NCBI GenBank assembly: GCA_021793055.1 | Contig: JAJYTL010000102.1 | Location: 1 to 9,513 of the forward strand | Reading direction: 5' to 3' | DNA from: Pseudomonadota bacterium | GTDB taxonomy: Bacteria > Pseudomonadota > Alphaproteobacteria > Ferrovibrionales > Ferrovibrionaceae | Length of the DNA stretch: 9,513 bases | Shown: positions 6,442 through 9,513 of the stretch, piece after piece | Numbering within the stretch: position 1 is the stretch's first letter | How the letters are laid out: the number at the start of each line of letters is the position of its first letter | Notes under the pieces: generated by a model | What the model was told of the DNA's origin: nothing | Seen by the model: only the letters and a program-made list of their open reading frames with translations | Databases searched by the model: none | Program-made: the position numbers and the translations under genes

Positions 6442-6456
6442 GCCGGGGAGCCCGGC
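6442..6456 (+). other. Second small intercistronic hairpin
   Basis: GCCGGG (6442-6447), GAG loop, CCCGGC (6451-6456) make a perfect six-pair GC stem, 17 nt after the larger hairpin and 37 nt before the permease start. It may form a tandem structure with it. High local GC makes chance formation possible. Confidence 0.35.
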
Positions 6457-6493
6457 CGCGCGCGCTTGATCGACCTATCTCCGAATTATCTCG

Positions 6494-7369
6494 ATGATCG
6501 CCACCTTTGTCGCGCTTCTGATCCTGGGCCTTTTATGGGGAGGTGTTTATCTCCTCATGGCCGAGGGCCTTAACCTGATCTACGGGGTGATGAAGGTCGT
6601 CAATCTCGCCCATGGCGACTTCATCGTCCTTGGCGGACTGGTCGCCTTCTCGCTGTTCGGCGTCTTTCACATCACGCCGTTGTTGTCCTTTCCGCTTGCG
6701 GCGCTGCTGCTTTTCGGCATCGGTGCGCTGGTCCAGGTCGGCGTCCTTGAGCGCATCACCGTCACCGGGCCGGAAGGCGAGCTGCGCACATTGCTCGCCA
6801 CCTTCGGCCTCTCCTACGTCGTCGCCAACGCGAGCTTCCTGCTGTGGGGCTCGCAGTTCCAGTCCATTCCCTATATGCAGGGCGCTTTGCAGTTCGGCGC
6901 GGTTGCCGTGCCGGAAGGCCTGCTCGTCTCCTCGCTTTGCGCCTTCGCGGTCGCGCTGCTTGTCCATCTCTGGCTCACCGCGACGATGACCGGGCGCTCG
7001 GTGCACGCGACGGCGCAATCCAGCCTCGGCGCCGCAGCCTGCGGGCTCAACGTCCGCCGCATCCGCATGGTCACCTTCGCGATCGGTTCGGCCATGGCGG
7101 GCGGCGCCGGCGCGCTGGTCATCGCGCTAATCCCGTTCCAGACCTCGAGCGGCGGCGATCTGACCGTCCAGGCCTTCACGCTGATCGCGCTGGGCGGGCT
7201 CGGCAATTATCTCGGCGCCTGGCTCGCCGCCGAGCTGCTCGGCCTGACCGAGGTCTTCACGCAGTATTACTTCGGTTCGGATGCGGCGAGCGCGGTGGTC
7301 TACGCCGTCTTCATCGGTGTCCTGGTGTTCCGGCCGCAAGGGCTTCTCGGCCGGGCGGGGCGGGTATGA
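6494..7369 (+). CDS. livH: LivH-type ABC transporter permease
   Basis: This 291-residue, highly hydrophobic inner-membrane protein is the usual length for LivH/BPD_transp_2 permeases, with about eight predicted membrane segments. Family marks are GLNLIYGVMKVVNLAHGDF (25-43), the cytoplasmic coupling segment ATAQSSLGAAACGLNVRRIR (172-191) followed by TFAIGSAMAGGAGAL (194-208), IALGGLGNYLGA (231-242), and the closing VLVFRPQGLLGR (277-288). It should pair with the LivM half of the next protein to form the channel. No good Shine-Dalgarno precedes ATG 6494, unlike the other genes here, so translation may be weak or depend on local structure. The acidic residue often found after ATAQ in the coupling loop is Ser here. 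The gene follows the binding-protein gene by 115 bp containing two hairpins and overlaps the next gene by ATGA. Confidence 0.93.
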   Translation: MIATFVALLILGLLWGGVYLLMAEGLNLIYGVMKVVNLAHGDFIVLGGLVAFSLFGVFHITPLLSFPLAALLLFGIGALVQVGVLERITVTGPEGELRTLLATFGLSYVVANASFLLWGSQFQSIPYMQGALQFGAVAVPEGLLVSSLCAFAVALLVHLWLTATMTGRSVHATAQSSLGAAACGLNVRRIRMVTFAIGSAMAGGAGALVIALIPFQTSSGGDLTVQAFTLIALGGLGNYLGAWLAAELLGLTEVFTQYYFGSDAASAVVYAVFIGVLVFRPQGLLGRAGRV

Positions 7370-9108
7370 CGGGCCGTATCGTCGAATGGGGCATCTTCGC
7401 CGCAGTGGTCGCGGCCGGCGTCGCCGTCGCCATCTTCGGCTCGGGGTATTACGCCCAGACACTGTTCACCGCGACCATGTTGATCCTGCTCGCGGTCGGG
7501 TGGAACGTGATCAGCGGCTTCACCGGCTACGTTTCCTTCGGCCAGGTGAGCTTCTTCGGTCTTGGCGCCTATGTCGCGGCGCTGGTGATGATCCACATGG
7601 CCGCGCCCTGGTATGTCGCGGCGCCGGTCGCGGCGCTTGCTGGAATTATCGTCGCCCTGCCGCTCGGCCTGATCATGCTGCGGCTGAACGGCATCTTTTT
7701 CGCGCTCGGCATGTTCGGCCTCGCCCGTATCATGGAGATTATCGCAAGCTCGCTCGGCATCACCGGCGGGCCGATGGGAACGACGGTCCCGGTCGCGCAG
7801 TCGGTCAATGAATGCGCCCTGGTCATGGTTCTCGCGGCGGCGGCGGCGCTGATCGCGAGCTACCGCCTGATGCGCTCGCGGCTCGGACTCCGGTTGATGG
7901 CGATCCGCGACGACGCCGTCGCGGCGGAAGCCTCCGGCGTCAACACCTGGACCATCAAGGTCGTCGCCTTCTGCATCAGTGCCGGCATCGCGGCCATCGG
8001 CGGCAGTCTCTATGTCTGGAACGTCGGCTATCTCGATCCGAGCAGCGCCTTCACCGGCACCATCGAGCTGCAAACCATCCTGATCGTCCTCACCGGCGGT
8101 ATCGGCACCGTCTGGGGGCCGCTGATCGGCGGCATTGTCATCGCCGCGCTCTCGACCGCGCTGTGGGCGCGCTTTCCGATGGAGGAGCAGATCGTCCTCG
8201 GAGCCCTGATCATGTTCATCGCCGTGGCTATGCCGGGGGGCCTGATGTCGGCGGTGAGCCGGCTCGGCTGGCTGAAGCGGGCACCGATCTGGGGCCCGCC
8301 GGTCGATCCGACGACGCTGCCGCCGGTGGCCACAGATGAGGCGACGTCAGGGGCACCGGCAGCGCGCGAGCCGGTTCTCAGCTGCCGCGGGCTCGGCATT
8401 CGCTTCGGCGGCGTGGTCGCGGTCAAAGACGTGGACGTGACCGCCTATCCGGCGGAAATGCTCGCCATCATCGGTCCGAACGGTGCCGGCAAGTCGACGC
8501 TCTTCAACCTGATCTCGTCGTTTGCCCTGCCGAGTGTCGGCGAAGTATCGTTTGCCGGCCACAAGGTTTCGGGCCTGCCGGCCCATGCGCTGGCGCGCAG
8601 GGGCATCGCTCGCACCTTTCAGACCAGCCGCCTGTTTCCGCTGCTCACCGTATGGGAGACGGTGCTGCTTGCCGCCTCCTCGCTGTATGCGACCCGGGCC
8701 GATGCGGTGGCGGCGACGACCCGCATTCTCGCCGAGGTCCGCCTGCTCGATCATTGGGCGGAGTATCCAGACACGCTGCCGCCCGGCCGGCAGCGACTGC
8801 TCGAGATCGCGCGGGCGCTGGCGCTGAAGCCCCGGGTTCTGCTGCTCGACGAGGCGATGGCGGGCATGTCGGCGCAGGAGATCGAGCGCGTCCACGCGGC
8901 CCTCAGGCACGCCATGGCGCGGGGCACCGCGGTCATTGCCATCGAGCACGTGCTGCCGGCGATCGCGCCGCTGGCGCGCCGCGTGCAGGTGCTCGACTTC
9001 GGCCAGACCATCGCGGAAGGCATTCCGCGCCAGGTCTTGAGCAATCCGACGGTCATCGAAGCCTATATGGGCGCCGATTACGAGGAGCCGGCTCATGGCG
9101 GCGCATGA
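7366..9108 (+). CDS. Fused ABC permease-ATPase (LivM-LivG) protein
   Basis: One frame of 580 residues joins a LivM-type permease (about 1-300) to a LivG-type ATPase (about 336-575). LivM marks are GWNVISGFTGYVSFGQVSF (45-63), AIRDDAVAAEASGVN (179-193), KVVAFCISA (198-206) and LTGGIGTVWGPLIGG (242-256). A Pro/Ala-rich linker (about 305-335) follows. The ATPase shows Walker A GPNGAGKST (370-378), Q-loop Q419, signature position LPPGRQ (471-476) in place of the usual LSGGQ, Walker B VLLLDE (491-496) followed by AMAG where Pro is usual, and the H-loop H528. The start at ATG 7366 overlaps the livH stop (ATGA), indicating translational coupling. There is no ATG or ribosome site at the domain junction, so a separate LivG seems unlikely. 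Fused LivM-LivG proteins are known in this family. The segment between Q-loop and signature is shorter than in E. coli LivG. Confidence 0.93.
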   Translation: MTGRIVEWGIFAAVVAAGVAVAIFGSGYYAQTLFTATMLILLAVGWNVISGFTGYVSFGQVSFFGLGAYVAALVMIHMAAPWYVAAPVAALAGIIVALPLGLIMLRLNGIFFALGMFGLARIMEIIASSLGITGGPMGTTVPVAQSVNECALVMVLAAAAALIASYRLMRSRLGLRLMAIRDDAVAAEASGVNTWTIKVVAFCISAGIAAIGGSLYVWNVGYLDPSSAFTGTIELQTILIVLTGGIGTVWGPLIGGIVIAALSTALWARFPMEEQIVLGALIMFIAVAMPGGLMSAVSRLGWLKRAPIWGPPVDPTTLPPVATDEATSGAPAAREPVLSCRGLGIRFGGVVAVKDVDVTAYPAEMLAIIGPNGAGKSTLFNLISSFALPSVGEVSFAGHKVSGLPAHALARRGIARTFQTSRLFPLLTVWETVLLAASSLYATRADAVAATTRILAEVRLLDHWAEYPDTLPPGRQRLLEIARALALKPRVLLLDEAMAGMSAQEIERVHAALRHAMARGTAVIAIEHVLPAIAPLARRVQVLDFGQTIAEGIPRQVLSNPTVIEAYMGADYEEPAHGGA

Positions 9109-9513
9109 CATCCTGAGCCTGGAAAACGTCTCGGCGGGCTATGGCAAGGTCGGCGTCCTTCATGACGTGAACCTCAAGCTCGGCGCCGGGGATACCCTTG
9201 CGGTGGTGGGCGCGAACGGAGCCGGCAAGTCGACGCTGCTGCGTGCCATCATGGGGCAGATTCCACTGATGAGCGGCGAGGTGCGCTTCGCCGGCGCGCC
9301 GCTCGCACGGCTTTCGATCCACAACCGCGCGCGGCTTGGCATCGGCTACGCGCCGGAGGGGCGCCAGCTCTTTCCCGCCATGAGCGTCGAGGAAAATCTC
9401 GAGCTTGGCGCGACGCGGGAGAGCGCGCCCGAGCGGCGGCGGCGGATCGAGCAGATGATGGCGGTGTTTCCGAAGCTCACGCCACTGCGGCGCACCCACT
9501 GCGCCTATCTCTC
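9095..9513 (+). CDS. livF: LivF-type ABC transporter ATPase (C-terminus cut by window edge)
   Basis: The frame is open from ATG 9095 to the window end, giving 139 complete codons. It begins inside the end of the livM-livG fusion gene (14-bp overlap), with GAGGAG at 9082-9087 placed 7 nt upstream, so it is translationally coupled. Walker A GANGAGKST lies at 39-47. The LivF-specific block YAPEGRQLFPAMSVEENLELG (85-105) replaces the usual Q-loop and separates LivF from LivG. The sequence ends at CAYLS, just where the ABC signature is expected, so signature, Walker B and H-loop cannot be checked. It would pair with the fused LivG domain to power import. Family assignment is firm. Confidence 0.92.
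   Translation, partial: MAAHDILSLENVSAGYGKVGVLHDVNLKLGAGDTLAVVGANGAGKSTLLRAIMGQIPLMSGEVRFAGAPLARLSIHNRARLGIGYAPEGRQLFPAMSVEENLELGATRESAPERRRRIEQMMAVFPKLTPLRRTHCAYL

Noticed and set aside
8280..8370. Possibility that the LivM-LivG fusion is a sequencing frameshift or missed stop
   Set aside because: Both domains are complete in the same frame, the linker is in-frame and Pro/Ala-rich, and no separate start or ribosome site is present at the junction.

Overview
The window reads as a solute-uptake and catabolism locus from a GC-rich proteobacterium, most likely an alphaproteobacterium. The evidence is the very high third-position GC, the typical GC-rich shadow frames, GANTC (CcrM-type) sites in the intergenic gaps, and the protein families present. 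No rRNA, tRNA, CRISPR array, transposase or phage gene is visible, and nothing fixes the genus.

Layout. Two genes run leftwards from a regulatory gap at about 1946-2271. The first is a xylose-isomerase-like TIM-barrel sugar phosphate isomerase/epimerase (1115-1945). The second, 40 bp further on, is an FAD-dependent dehydrogenase of the tricarballylate dehydrogenase (TcuA) type (1-1074, cut by the window edge). To the right of the same gap, an aldehyde dehydrogenase (2272-3717) is followed by an IclR-family regulator (3921-4766). After a 400 bp gap with a perfect 13-bp palindrome and further inverted repeats comes a branched-chain-amino-acid-type (LivK/HMGF) ABC importer: periplasmic binding protein (5167-6378), LivH-type permease (6494-7369), a fused LivM permease-LivG ATPase (7366-9108) and the start of LivF (9095 to the right edge).

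How the genes could fit together (inference): the importer brings in a small organic acid, amino acid or aromatic-type solute. The FAD dehydrogenase, TIM-barrel isomerase and aldehyde dehydrogenase degrade it or a product, and the IclR regulator responds to the solute or an intermediate. The substrate cannot be read from the sequence. HMGF importers carry many solutes besides branched-chain amino acids, so a generic Leu/Ile/Val call would be unsafe.

Unusual points are the LivM-LivG fusion with a non-canonical ABC signature (LPPGRQ), a 14-bp perfect palindrome in the divergent control region, an IclR-box-like GGAA-N5-TTCC site before the importer, and strong GC hairpins between the binding-protein gene and the permease gene. 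I see a plausible uncharacterised catabolic module, but no clearly new type of molecular system.
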